DNA of 64,000 nt from Aphis gossypii (taxonomy: Eukaryota; Arthropoda; Insecta; Hemiptera; Aphididae), in NCBI RefSeq assembly GCF_020184175.1, contig NC_065531.1, forward strand, positions 85,592,604 through 85,656,603. The letters are read 5' to 3'. The position numbers and the translations under genes are program-made. The notes under the pieces were generated by a model. That model made no database searches and was not told the origin of the DNA. It was given only the letters and a program-made list of their open reading frames with translations. Below, one piece after another: positions 28,069 to 41,600 of the stretch. Each line of letters opens with the position of its first letter. Position 1 is the stretch's first letter.

Positions 28069-28669
28069 CAGAGTAGAACGTTATTCGAATGCAATTTTAT
28101 CTAAATGATTATTTAGATAACATTTTATTCGAATGAATTTTTTTACAATTAGGTATTGGAATAATTTTCAATTATGATTATTTGAATAATATTTTATTCA
28201 ACTATATTTTCATAGATAACTATTCGAATAATGTTCGGTTATTTCATTTGAGTAAACATGGTTGATAATTTAAAAAAGCATATATTAAAAACAATAGCTT
28301 GCATTGTATTTTAAGTTACCTACATCATTGTAAATCGTATTTTATTCGAAATGTACCTATGTAAAAATATTATAAATAAAACAAATATACATCAATAAAA
28401 TAAATTAAAGAATTAGATATGATTTTTTTAATCATATTTTAATATTAATAATGAATAATAATATTTTGTAATAATTACAATAATAATAAATAGTAGTAAA
28501 TAATAATAACAAAAGTGAAAAAAATAATAATTATAACAAATTTTGAATTTCAATAAATAATTCTAATAAAAGTAATAGTAACTAATTTTAATTATAATTT
28601 GAATAACGAAAATTATCCAAATAACTTTTTATTCTAATAACCATCTAGATAAAATTTTGCATAACTCTG
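28069..28669. mobile_element. Non-autonomous hAT element (MITE), 601 bp, with 8-bp TSD
   Basis: The ends are CAGAGT and ACTCTG, and each end is flanked by an identical CTAGATTG (28061-28068 and 28670-28677), a perfect 8-bp target duplication as made by hAT transposases. Inside the ends, GCAATTTTATCTAAATGATTATT-like sequence on the left mirrors GCAAAATTTTATCTAGATGG on the right, so the inverted homology extends well beyond the 6-bp tips with indels. ATTCGAAT palindromes recur at 28083, 28127 and 28222 in the left half. No transposase ORF is present, so the element must have been moved in trans. The perfect duplication suggests a fairly recent insertion. Confidence 0.85.
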
Positions 28670-28677
28670 CTAGATTG
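28670..28677. repeat. Right target-site duplication of the 601-bp hAT element
   Basis: CTAGATTG directly after the terminal ACTCTG, identical to the left copy. Confidence 0.85.
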
Positions 28678-30639
28678 TTAATTTTGAAAATCCTCAATTA
28701 TTAATTATAAGAATTCGATGACTATTAATTTTTAACTAAAGAAAAAGTTTAAAATTTTGTCAAAATGCCAACTCATAACGCTTATAAAAAATGATTGTAA
28801 ATTTATGTTCAACTTTTTTTGATAACTCCAGCATTAAAAACGTATGAGAAATCTTTATAATAAAAACAATTGTAAACAAACTTGACGTAACATATAATAT
28901 ATGTTGATACATTTTAACTATAATAAATAAAAAAGATTATTATAACTTTCAACAAAATAAATGATACTCATAGCCAATGGCATGTTGAAAATTGTGTCAA
29001 AATAGTATGTACCCATCGAACGATGTTTAACAATATTATATAGTTTCTATTGAAACTCATAAGTCACTATGCTTATATTTATTAACTTAGAATTAATCGA
29101 AATCAAAAAAACATTAATTTTAAGTTATGTGTTATTTAGAGTTAAAATGTTAATAGAAGCGTATTATAATTAAATATTCAAAAACAAAAGTTATACCTTA
29201 ATTAGGTAACCTAATATAATAATATCCTTATAATCGATACTTTTTCGTATTCGTGTTATTTCTCCTGCAACGATTTATACTTAGTCTTTATAATAGTGTT
29301 TATATATTTTTGTAACCAAAAAAGTTCTTATAAGCTTATAACATTGACACTGACTTTAAAATGAGTCAAATATGTCGGTTGAATTAAACCAACTTAAAAA
29401 AAAAACCTTTAATAATCTACAGACACATACATGTTGGATATATATTATTTTATTAACTATTGCATATAAAATTAAGGGCCTAATAATTACTGAATTAGTT
29501 ACACGTGGGCCTGGTTAAAAATTTAGTTGTGGCACATAGTGATGGCATCAAAGATAATAACGATTATGATTTTATGAATAATAATTAATTGTTAAATAAT
29601 TTAATATTTACTCACCTTAAAATTATATTGCACATTAATAATAAGTCCACTGATCGTTGGTATCTAACACCAACCATTTTAATTAATAAATTATCGAATA
29701 TATTGTATAATATATCCAACAGTTCATAACATTTTTACTATTACATTTAAAAACACAAAAATATAATATTCCTTTATTTAATATTTTAGTCATTTTACCG
29801 TCTCGTTGCTAATATTAATTTCATCATTTTGTTGTATAAAAGTGTAAAATAAATAAGTTGTATACAGTATTCTATAAAAATAATGTAACAGACAGACGTA
29901 TGAATACATATTTACACATCGCTGATCGGCAGTCCATTTATGTGTCGTAAACGTACAGCACAAAACATTTCCAAACTAAAATGTTGAAACAATATCTACA
30001 AGGGTTCAACAATTCAAAAACACGCTTAACTTAAAACGATGAAATGTAATTGTTGATTCTCCCGAGCAGTTCCAGTAAATAAGTCAAAGGATAACTCAAT
30101 CGCTGTTACAATAATGGATGTACGTATAGTCAACAACCACTGTATTATTTGTTGGTAATTCCATTTCTTGGTATTCTTATATCCTATTAAAATAAATAAT
30201 ATTATTATATCAGTAATATCTTATTATAATAATGAGTACATTTATTATACCACCATAGTTAGCACGATACACGTTATAATAAGTCGTCAATATGTATGAT
30301 AAATATATTAAGCTTATTAGGCTTTGGAATAAATAGTAATTTATGGTGTAAGTTTTAAATACAAATAAATAAATAAGTTTTAAACTTAAATACTCAAGTT
30401 CTTCAGAGGAAAAAAATGTAACTTTTGAATTAGCTTAATTTTAATAATGAGTTCATAAATTAAAACGAGCCTTACGTTAATTAACCGACCATTAACAAAA
30501 AAAAATGAAAAAATTTTGTTACGAAGGTCGAAGTACGCACGGCACCACGATAGTTGTTGCGGGGCATATATCATCACAACAGATTCCAATTAACCCGTCA
30601 TATGATACCATACTTATCCGCGCATCACGTTGTTGTTAC

Positions 30640-30818
30640 CTCTTTTCAAGGAACATCGCCGCTGTGTTCGGCAGATGAGGATCACCCACCGAATTATTAT
30701 TATTATTATTACTATTATCATTACTGATTTGTCCCACCGGAATTAATGTTTGTTCACCATATGGCGAAGTTGGGCGGCAACCCTGCGACAGACCTCCGTA
30801 AAAAACTAACTCGTCTGG
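30640..30818 (-). CDS. Possible coding exon with an Asn run
   Basis: On the minus strand the frame runs from just after a stop (CTAG at the exon border) to GAAAAGAG|GTAACA, a plausible phase-2 donor. It reads PDELVFYGGLSQGCRPTSPY, then GEQTLIPVGQISNDNS, an Asn run, and SVGDPHLPNTAAMFLEK. The Asn run is an AAT microsatellite, so it could be noncoding. The region is GC- and CpG-richer than the flanks, and a TATATATA lies just upstream at about 30822-30830. A competing reading is a promoter and 5' UTR whose first codons are MFLEKR (ATG at about 30658). No family is recognised. The plus-strand open frame at 30746-30937 overlaps it and has less protein-like content. Confidence 0.33.
30690..30725. 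repeat. (ATT)n microsatellite
   Basis: An imperfect TTA/ATT tract with three interruptions. Read on the minus strand it gives the Asn run of the possible exon. Confidence 0.8.
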
Positions 30819-32467
30819 CTAGTATATATATAAACCAATCGTCTAAATGTTGTAACAAGGGAGAGCGATGGCGCACTATTCTGTTTATAGTTTATTCGAC
30901 CACCGAATATAGCAACAACGCCAGAGAAAACCACTAGACAGCGCTATGCGACCGGTTTCCAAATAAATTAATATTATGTTTCCGCTGCGAAGTGCTTGCC
31001 GGCCGAACGTATGACAATAGGCTATACAATACAATGAATACCTATACGTCATACATAATAGTAATGTATTATAACTACCGGCATTGTATACGTTAAGTAA
31101 AAACTTAGTTGATAACGAAATTTACTTTTATTTTTGAAATATTTATCACACTTATTTTCTTATTTATCCACTACACACATTATTAATGTAGTAAGATCGT
31201 TTTTACCTTGTTTATTATTTTGGGTATGAAAAAAATATTTAACAAATTTATTTTTAACATATTATATACACATGAAAAAAAAAATCAACAATGAATAATA
31301 GGTGGATAAAAACAAATAACCGATGTTGATAAGTCATAGGTATCCCTATATTATTTGTTAGTATTGAAAAATTGGTGTACATAAAATTAGATATTAATTT
31401 ATATTGTGAATTTAATATTATAATCAATAAAGGATAAAGGAAAAAATGACACAACATACAATTACAATAATTATAAAAAATAAATGACTGTTTTGTACCT
31501 TCTATAATACAAACCACTACGATTATATATTTATTACTTAGCGCAAAATAATTGCGAATTATTATATAAGTCTCCTTTGTTTCATACTCAATACCTACTC
31601 ATCTCTAATAACTTCTACGTACATAATATACGTGTATACTGTATTTACTATTTAGTCACATCATAAAAGCTGACATTAAATGAACGTTCCGTAGTTCCGC
31701 TTCGTTGATTATTTTACTTAAACAAAAAAGTCTGCTCTAATTTTTCTTTTTTCGAATAAAACAACATAAATATAAATAAAAACATATTTTTTAATCCAAA
31801 TAGATGGTAAATATACTATACATTCCATATAGAGATTATACACTATCGTGTATAATATTATTGTATAATTCAACTCTACCTATTGCCCAATGTAAAAAAT
31901 TTTATAACTATTGTAACATAAAATATAATATTATCAACATTCAGTTTGCAGATCACAAAATGCATATATAATATGTATTTTAATGCAAATGTTTTAACAT
32001 TTCATAAACACATTTTCTATTTTAATATTAAATTCATATAAAAATAAACAAGTCGATTGATAAGATATTATATTATGTAAATAAAAATCTATAAGTTAAA
32101 AAATTAAATATGCATTAATAAATTTATTCATGTATAAGTAGTAAACAAAAGTAAAAAACATAAAAAGCCAAAGTTGAAGTTTTGACACTTCCCATATTTT
32201 GTGTTACCTATTTATAGATATACAATCCTATTTAAAAACGTAAATTTAGCCAATGTTATATTTTCTTCAAAACTTATTACATTCCATAGTTTTGTATTGG
32301 TTTTATATTTTTATTTACATACGTATTGAATTGTTGTTGAAATTTTGATTCTTTAGATGTTTGTTTGTTTTTCATGTGTCTGGTATTACTTGTTTAAACA
32401 TAAAAATGCTTCAATCTTCAATAAGTACACAACGTATTAAGTAGTTGAGAAAAACAAAATTAAAGAA

Positions 32468-32590
32468 GTGGGCAAGTGAGTACTGCTCTTCTGTACAGTA
32501 GGGTTGAGTCACTGTAATTAATGTGTTAAATTGGAATTCAATGATATAATATTTTTGTGTATGAAAATAATTCCGAGCATAATTATGTCA
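32468..32590 (+). repeat. Dispersed repeat, 5' block copy 1
   Basis: This segment (GGGCAAGTGAGTACTGCTCT, then GAGTCACTGTAATTAATG and GGAATTCAATGAT) resembles 34219-34310 over about 90 bases with several differences. It probably marks the left part of a repeat whose right part is missing or unrecognisable here. Confidence 0.55.
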
Positions 32591-33626
32591 ATCTTTACGA
32601 CTAAGTATATTTCATGATATGTTTTATAATACATAGGTATAAAAGTAACTTATTTTACTATTGGTATTATACAAAAGTTTGATTTATTGTTTTCAAGAAA
32701 TATTGCATTTACTATAAGTATCTAATTATTATAGTAATATATTTTTAATATTTATACTATAAATATATTATTTAAAATTGTTTTTGTAAATTGTAATCAC
32801 CTAAAAAAGTGGTTTAATACCATATTTTCGTAAAACATGGATAAATTCATAATATAAAAATGTATAACATTAATAACTTAAAGTTAATCTACATATTATT
32901 TTTTTAAATGAAATTGTATGCAGTAAAATTCATAATATACATAAAAAATAAAGATACTATAATTAATATTATTGAATAACAATAAAATAATAAATCAACA
33001 TTATTACTGATCGTTCAAATATGTTATTCGTCTAAATTTGAATTTCAAATGTCTATAAAAAAGTATGCTTAAATAGTAGAAGCCGCTTATTAGGAACACT
33101 CTTGGATCAAAATAAAATGTGTCAACTAGCCGATTGTTCCATACAATCAATTGGTTTTATTTATTATGAAAAAAATGTATAATTTAAAAAACTATATCTG
33201 CTATGAAAAATAATGAATTATTTTGTATGTTATATAAAATATGTATCTAGGTATCGATGTCTGTTTTTTTATGTAGAATAAATTAATGATCATGCTTTCA
33301 TAAGAATAATTTTGCTCAAAGCCTTTTTCATCCTCTTTTACTACAACATTTTTTTTTGTCGACCACCAATTTTATTTTCCAATGTTGCACGTTCAACCTT
33401 CAAACGATCTTTCAAAATCCTATTCAATGTGAAAAGAAAAACATTTAACCGCACTGTGATATCACGTAAACTAACACATCGTATGACTTTAACAATTTGA
33501 ATTTCTATACCAAACTTAAATTTCGACATTTAGACATTTATAAATTAAAAAAAAAATCATAAGAAATTAATCACCATTACGTACGCTCGCCGAAACTATC
33601 TTAAAACGGTGACAGTAAAGAACATA

Positions 33627-33643
33627 GTAGGTACTGTACCTAC
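33627..33643. repeat. Perfect inverted repeat GTAGGTAC-T-GTACCTAC
   Basis: Two 8-bp arms with a single-base centre. About 100 bp downstream (33727-33775) there is a cluster of CATAGTAC and TAGTAG strings, so the area is rich in GTAC-type palindromes. Confidence 0.85.
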
Positions 33644-34218
33644 AATAAAAAACTGTAAAAATAAACTAAGTTGATTGGACAAGTGTAATTCAGATCGATA
33701 CTTAATGACATTTAAGATAAGATAATGTAGTACCGACAGTACCATAGTACTGTAGTAGTATAGTAGTCATAGTACCTTGGTCCTAATTGTCTCAAAAAAC
33801 CGATAGATTATTTCAATAATCAAATCGATATTCAATGTTTAATATGCGGCTGGTCTTTTAAACATTTTGTTTCAATAACGCGATTGTATCAATTATTATC
33901 CATACTCCGGCTTCTACTGTATATGTTTTAGATTTGTTAGTTTCAATATAAATTATTTATGAGCAATCTTTAATTTAATTTTCAAATCACCTATAAAAAT
34001 TGTTATACTATTTTTACTACTTACTTTTATTTAATTAACTAATTTTCATGATTTTGAAAAAAATTGTTAAAATTATAACTTTAAGCTCTTGTACATATTT
34101 TTTATGAATTTACAGTGGATTTTTTTTAAATTTCTATTAATAACAACTTATAAAGAACTTTGATCAAGCTTTTTTGCCAAGCCATAAAACTTTATTAACA
34201 TTTATAAAAATAAAAATA

Positions 34219-35109
34219 GGGTGGTCGAGTGAGTAACGCTCTGCTATTTAGTAAGTCACTATAATGAATATATTAAATTTGAATTCATTGATTCTGAACC
34301 GAGATGATTTGTTAGCTTAGGATATATATTTTCTACTAGGTGGTGAAAAAGGTGGTTTATGGTTTAATGACTTTAATACCTCAAAATTAAATTATATACA
34401 GAAAATGCCAATTCAAACAACTGGTGTATGTTTCAAGTTTTTACGACTAGTAATTTTTGACTATAACAAAGATCTAAAATTATTTTATTGTAAATAATCG
34501 TTATTTTACACTTGAATATTTAATTTCATAAAAATTTAAGTATGTGATAATATTATTTTAATTGGCCAACGCACAACTTCTCTTATAATTATTGTAAGCC
34601 AAACTCTATATAAAATCTTAGGTAGGTATATTAAATTTTAAACTCTTAGCTACTTATACAAAGTTTTTATAAATTTTTAAGTACAAAATTATTTGCAAGT
34701 ATTCATGATTTTGATGAATTTTGTCAATATTTGAACTTTAAAAGCTAATAAAAAATTTCAATTGCCTATAAATAGTTTAAATAGAGTCAAAGTATTTTTA
34801 AAATTATATCAAGTATATACAAGAATAGTATAGACACATAAAGATAATTTTTAGGGTTTTACATTTTGGAATTATAATAAAACATTGTTGACGGTTTTAT
34901 TTTATTTTTATTTTCCTGGTTATTTTAAAAATTACTTTTTTGGTTTACCAAAGTGGCAAAGTTCCAACTAAATGCAATTTTCTACCAGAAACCACCTCCA
35001 AAGATAAAAATCAAAGCATTTTTACTGTCCCAAAAAGTAATGACAGAAAAAAAACAAAAATCATTATATAATCCATGTGCGTACATCGATCCGCTGAGAA
35101 TCTAAAATG
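34219..35109 (+). repeat. Dispersed aphid-like repeat, near full-length copy
   Basis: It starts with GGTGGTCGAGTGAGTAACGC and a GAATTCATTGATTCTGA block, and ends with GATCCGCTGAGAATCTAAAA. GATTCTGAACCGAGATGAT near the left and the reverse complement of ATCGATCCGCTGAGAATC near the right are similar, so the unit has imperfect inverted subterminal sequence. Parts recur in the window: the left block at 32468-32590, the AAGCATTTTTACTG block (35014-35027) at 58607-58620, and the right end at 49894-49912. I recognise this style of repeat from aphid genomes but cannot name the family. Confidence 0.55.
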
Positions 35110-35316
35110 ACAGGAATACTGCAATATTTAGTCATCTCGAACAATAGGTAATTTGTTTTAATACAATATGACATATTACATATTGTATTATAAAATATAA
35201 AGTATGATGTATTATGAATAATTGTATAAATATATAATATATATACATACATACAAAAATATTTCAATTAATTAATTTTTTGTAGGTAGTTGTAAATGCA
35301 TAATGTTGCTCTAAAA

Positions 35317-35692
35317 CAGGAATCTTCAACCCGCGGCCCGCTCTGTCATAATATTATGTGTCTTACGATCAAATTTGAAATTTAGCATGTATATTATTCT
35401 ATTTCGATAAAATTGGTTAAGCCATCGATATCGGAAATATGCGATAAGATAAATTAAATTACCTACCTAGATATAAGTGTTGGCTGTTGCCTGTTAATTC
35501 GTAATCGATTGTGAAACAAGCATAATATACTTTTAATAATAATAATAATTTGTAATTTAAAATGTAATCATAAAAATTGTAATAATAAAACTGAATTTTT
35601 GTATAAAATACATATTTTTACTACGAATGCGGCCCGCAAGATTTTTGAAAAATAATACGTGGCCCGCTGCAAAAAAAGGTTGAAGACCCCCT
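35317..35692. mobile_element. Short hAT-like non-autonomous element (CTTCAACC ends)
   Basis: The left end reads CAGGAATCTTCAACCCGCGG and the right end, reverse-complemented, reads GGGGGTCTTCAACC followed by a GCGGGCC block. Imperfect inverted repeats built on TCTTCAACC and GGCCCGC are familiar from animal hAT elements. The flanks (TCTAAAAC left, CCTAAAGC right) match at six of eight positions, which would fit a decayed 8-bp target duplication if the ends are shifted by one base. There is no ORF with transposase features. The minus-strand open frame overlapping the right end is just the repeat read through. Confidence 0.65.
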
Positions 35693-38600
35693 AAAGCAAT
35701 AACCAACTTTTTCAATTTTTGTAACTTCAAGTACTTATAAAAAACATACCAACACATTTTTAAATGTTATAAGAACAACATTAATGGGGTTTTAGGTATA
35801 TTATCTTTAAGCTCTTTTACACAAAAGCATAAATTTGATCAAAAATATATATTATTTAGTAAAATCAATACTAATACAAATATTTGGTAAAATATTTTAT
35901 CACAAGCATATTATGTTTAATTCACATGTCGTATAAAATATATAATGAAAGCATAAAACATAGTACTTGTATTGAAAACAGTGGATTAGTTAATAATGCT
36001 AATATTATGTTTTATCAATTTGTATAGGTAAATGTAGAATACATAATACTATAAAAATATATAAATATAAATAGCTAGCAATTAAAAATACGACAGTACA
36101 TAATATGAATCTAATAGCAATGGTTAAAATACCAGTATTTAATTATATTTAAATACCATTAATTAAATTTTGTCTAAAAAGATTGCGAATGAGAATAATA
36201 TGTGCATAATATGAATGACTGTGTGAATAATAAATTATATATTATGTACTTTAAGTACTCAAATATTGTTATTAAAAGAAAGGCTTTAATTATGTCGTGA
36301 AAATTTAAATTTATTTATATTTTATTTATTTTATTTGCATTTTAATCTTGAATAAAACTCTTCAATAATTTGACTACGGTTAAGACGTAGAAGAAAATTA
36401 TTATGTTCGAACATTAATTTATTGTTTATATTGTAAACTAAGTAATTTGTATACGTAATTATACATACCTAATATTATATTTTTTAAAAATGTGACTTAC
36501 ATTATTTTTACCGACGAAATTCACATTGTTAATAATAATGTATCTTGAATACAACCCGCCATTGTATCATACGTGGTGGGGTCAGTGGTCAGTGTAGGGT
36601 ATTTTCTATAACGTGCACACCGGATGAGCATGTACACAGAGTATATAATATATTAAAGTAGGTACTTACTTATACGACGATAATATATTTAAATGTAAAA
36701 CGGGTCTTTCAGAAAAGTATATTGTGTACACAGGTATAAAACAATACCGAGGTGTACTGCTAGCTGGAAACAATAATTAATTCCTCGACCGTTCACTATA
36801 ATTTATCAATAGGTACACAGACACGTAGTATATCTAATCACTGTACACAACACACCATATCGTTTATTATTTTCGCTATCTAGAATAAGCATATTGTCTT
36901 AATGAAGTATACTATGAATTCAATAAAAAATAATCAATGGTGTCCACGTTATATTTGATCTTATAACATCTACATTATTACCTTTATATTCATCGTTACT
37001 GGCTACCGGAATTCAAATCAAATTATATATTATTATAATTTATAACATCTACTACTTACTTTATATTTAAATCAATAAAAGTTAACAATTTGTACATATC
37101 ATACGTATAAATAGTCCAAAGTTGGTTAGAAGAGAGAGGCTTAAGTCTCCCATATATAACCATATAATTGATTGAAAAAACGTGTCTCGTAGTATAAGGT
37201 AGCTAAAATACTCAAACTATCTATAGTTATCGACATAAAAATACAAATTATTATTTACATATCAAGTGATCTATCTATTAATTAAGCAAGCAGAGTAAAA
37301 TAAACAGCCGGCAAACACGCATTTATCTCAATATTTATGGTAAAATGTCTGGTCATATTAATGTTTCACCGTATATTTTCACAACAACCACTGGCTTCTC
37401 AGTTATCGTTACTTAGTATAAGTTCAATGTAACAATTTTTATACCTTTATACAAACCCATCCAGCTGATACTTATCTACGTGCAAGCAAGCTAGCGTTCC
37501 GCTCTAGCCATTTTCGAGATCACTGAAATTGCGCGCGTGCATGACTAACATTACTAGGTCACATTTTCGTTCGATAGAATATAGGTACTTATTGACCTGG
37601 CCACATTCAACGTTGAGAGGGTTTCCTAGTTTTTCCCACCCAACAAGTTTCTTTGGCAGCTTTTATTTTTTATACATAAAATAGAAAATATTAAAAAGGT
37701 TTAAATTTGTTTAAGATACCTATAATGATGGAGATCACGAAATATAAGTTTCCTAAAATTCTAACCTCGTACAATTGTCATGACACTAAATGATTATGAC
37801 GAGGATCAGCAGTTAAAACATTTTTGTATATACCTACCATAAAATATATTTTCAAGAAAAATGTTTATATTTCTGAATAAAGGAATATTATATATTTATA
37901 TGTGCTTTGTCAGGAAAAAGGCGGATTATGTTAGGTTGGTCTGCCAAAAGTAATATAGAAGCACATCTAAGACTCATTTTGTCAAAGTTGCATGGCACTA
38001 AAAATCAACAAAAAATACATTTTCCCCATCTAATGTCAATTTAAATTTAAAAACTGTCTTCTGAATTTTGAGGGAGGTTTTTCTGGTAACGAATTGGTTT
38101 GTAGCATAAGAGCTCAAAAGTAAAAATGTATTATAGACTTCAAATATAATATTAATTTGATAGCCAATTTACTATATGTATATAATATATATATATTATT
38201 TATTATCAAGTATTAATACTAATAATACTGTCTGCTGTGAGTTCGTCCCCATACTCATTACTCATTTCTTGAAGGGGAAGGGGGAAATTAAAGGTATTAA
38301 CACAGTATTTTCGTCATATTATTATAATTTTTAATTACTTATTATAAAATATATATTTATTTTTATAAGTATATTTTAAGAGGACTTGTACCCGTATATA
38401 TTGTTTCCATTTTATTTTAATAAAGCATAGGTAACAAAGCAAATTTTAAGTTGAGAATAATCCATTTTGCATACTGATATTTAATATTTCAGACTAAATA
38501 GTGAATTTACTTATTATCAAACTTTAAGGTAAAAATATTATTTTGTCTTTATAGTAGGTTAGTATTAGGTTTATAGTAGGCAGCGGTCTTCTTTGATATT

Positions 38601-41600
38601 TTTATTTTAAAACAACTATTATATGTGTAGGTAGGTATTTTAAATTTAAAAATAAATTACAATTTAAAAATCCTCAAAACTTATTTTGAAATTCAATAAA
38701 ATCTTACTCAAAACCCCAAATCATGCTCTCCCCTGTAAATTTGATAAAAGGTCAAATTACTCTAATGTTAAAAATAACAGAGTAAAATGAATTACTTATA
38801 AAATGTATTATATTTTGTGGTTATGGGAAGATTATTTTATCCACATACTATTAAAATAATATAGATGTATTAAAATGTTATATTTCACTTATAATTATAG
38901 TAATTAGTTTTTATTCATTAATCTTTCAAATATAACTTAATTAACACAATAAAAAAAAGTTCAGCTGCAGAAAAATTAGTACCTATAACTATTCCATTGC
39001 TCCTCCGTTGAAGATTCTTTGATTAAGTTCACTACGTATCATGGAGCTCCTTAATTTATTTGGCCAATATATAATTAACCAAATACTAACAAAACAAAAT
39101 ATTTCGGTAACTAATGCTCAAGTTACTTATTACATAAGCCAAAATAAATAGTAAATATTTCTTATACTTGACATTTCCAAAGAAAATATTTAACAAACTA
39201 TTATGTTCGGTTATAATTTAATTAACCACTAATCATTGGTGATTTTCAGATATTTTACAACGTATAATGTTATAGCAGTACAATGAAGTGGAAAAAAGAA
39301 ATGAATTTAAAGTTATTAATTCACGAGGTATGAAAGCTTTTATACTCCTTTATATTGTTCTGTAAGGAAACGGCTTAAATACATCCCGTGCAATACCATA
39401 ATCCTTATTACGTGAGTTCGTCACCCGAATTATTTTCTACTCGTGCTAAAAGACAGAGAATTTAATTTATACCGAATGAAAAAAAAAACGTTAGCATAAG
39501 CTTCTCTTAAGCTTTTTACATCGGTGGTGGTGCTATACACATAGCATCGGAATTCTGTGTATTTTAGTAACACGAGGATTATACCTTTATACCTGTAAAT
39601 TGTCAATACAAAAATATTTTAAATTTTAATTCTTTTGAAATCTGGGATTGTATAATAGGTGTATACTAAAATGTACTAGGGAATATGCAAAAAAAGCTTT
39701 ATTTTATCACTTGATTAAACACGATTGCCTATAAATGGATATAATGAAACGCACACATAATACATGACAGGTATAAAAACCACTGTGAGTTTGTTATATA
39801 CGTTTGCGAAATGTTATATAACATAACATTTTTTAGCAAATCAATTAATCTTCTATTAATCAATAAATCTTCACAATTGGAGTATAGAAATATTGATTTA
39901 TGTACTTTCTCGTATACTAATTACCATATTTCATTGATAAGGTTTGGTTTTTTAAATGTTTTCTAAAACTTTGCATACATTATTTTATTATTAATTATTA
40001 CTAGGTAATAGGTGGCTACTCCACTCGCTAGCCTTACCCTTAATTTATTTATAATTGACATTTTTATCAGTATTAATTACATTATTTTTTTTTAGTTGCC
40101 ATACCAGTTTTATTTTAAAACATTTTATTTATACTCTTATAATGTATACCTACTCAATATCATCGTACCGAAAGAATAGTCAACAATCTACATAAAAAAA
40201 AAAAATAATGACATAATATCAAAATGTTTCAAGTATCTAAAACTTGCGAGTTATCTCATATTTTAAAACTACAACAAAATAACTAAAATCGTTATTGGAA
40301 TAAAAATAAACACCTCTCATTGAATCATTCATTTTGTCAACATTTCATCTTTGAATACCTATAATCCATTATGAAAGATACAAAGATAAAGAAGTAATTT
40401 AAAAATATTAGAAACAAGTTACAACATAAACATTTCGTTTTTTTTTCAATAGCCAATAATGTATATTCAATTATATCTATAAGTATCTATGTTATATCTA
40501 TGTATGATCTGCAACGTTCAATTCCGTAATGGAATTGATTAATGTTAATTAAATTCTGGTAAGCTATTTCCTTAAACTATTTAGTTTTAACCCAATCGGA
40601 ATGTGCGTTTCTTTCATGGAGGTTAATTTAATTTTAAAAAATCTTCTTATTATCTGCTTACGGCACGCATTTAGGTAAATAGAAATAATTACGTACTTGG
40701 TAGTTATTCTGTAATTATTATTATTGTTATAATAACGCTATTACCAGCGTATAAAGTATAAGATACAACAGTATCCCACTAATAATTAACCAAATAATGT
40801 TGTAAATCATGAAATTAAATTGGATTGTTATTAATCATTATTATAGAAATATCAGACACTAGATATTGAAATCATCTGCGGATTATTATGTGAAAATAAA
40901 CTTATAAATAAAAATCGATTCTTTTAATAGTGAATATTCATTATTTTGAAAAATATTAACTTTTCAGGCATTAATTTAAAAAACAATTTAAAACGTATGT
41001 TCTTTTAATTTTATTATTATTATTTTTTTTTTAATCCGATATTTATTAATAAATACAATTTCAACTTTTGATTTATACGTGTCAATATATACTTTTTATT
41101 TCATAATCTGAAGTAGAATATATTTTTAAAAACGTTGATGTACTAGTAAAAAATATTTAATAAATATTTTTCTATTTATTTTCATTCAAAATGTTGATAT
41201 TAGAAGTATAAAGGATACTCCATGAAATGTATAATGTGCTATCTGTACTCTATGTCTCTACTTTCTTAACATTAAATGCATATTAATAACAATATATCTA
41301 ATAGAAAACTTAAAAAATAAAATTATCACTTTTCGAATTAATGTGTTCACTAATAAAAAGATAAACTCATGTTTATATAACTATATTAAATTATTAAATC
41401 ATAAAATATTATTACATGCACATTGCACAATACGTTATTCTTCATTAGTCATACTCGTATAATAAAATCATGTGCTACACTGAACCACGTTCGTGGAATT
41501 GCCTTCCCGTTTCAGATTATATAAGTTATGTGTAGAATTCAAACCAATAGGGCGATACCAACTAATATTTAGTAAGAAATTTAAAACTCACCCTTTCACC

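Larger units (their letters stand above)
30480..31020. promoter_or_regulatory. GC- and CpG-richer island, possible promoter region
   Basis: This 0.5-kb patch stands out from AT-rich DNA on both sides, with many CpGs (for example GCCGGCCGAACG near 30997) and a central TATATATATAAACC. The TATA string is nearly symmetric, so direction cannot be fixed. It could be the 5' end of a minus-strand gene (see the possible exon) or of an unseen transcript. Confidence 0.35.

Noticed and set aside
29616..29685. Minus-strand MVGVRYQRSVDLLLMCNIIL followed by AAG|GTGAGT
   Set aside because: Only 21 codons directly after a stop, with no acceptor or promoter. The donor alone is not enough.
30746..30937. Plus-strand 63-codon open frame
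   Set aside because: It overlaps a more protein-like minus-strand frame, crosses the TATA-like string and has no recognisable motif.
33312..33529. Two overlapping open frames on opposite strands
   Set aside because: Each is about 62 codons with no motif or splice context. Paired open frames like these arise by chance.
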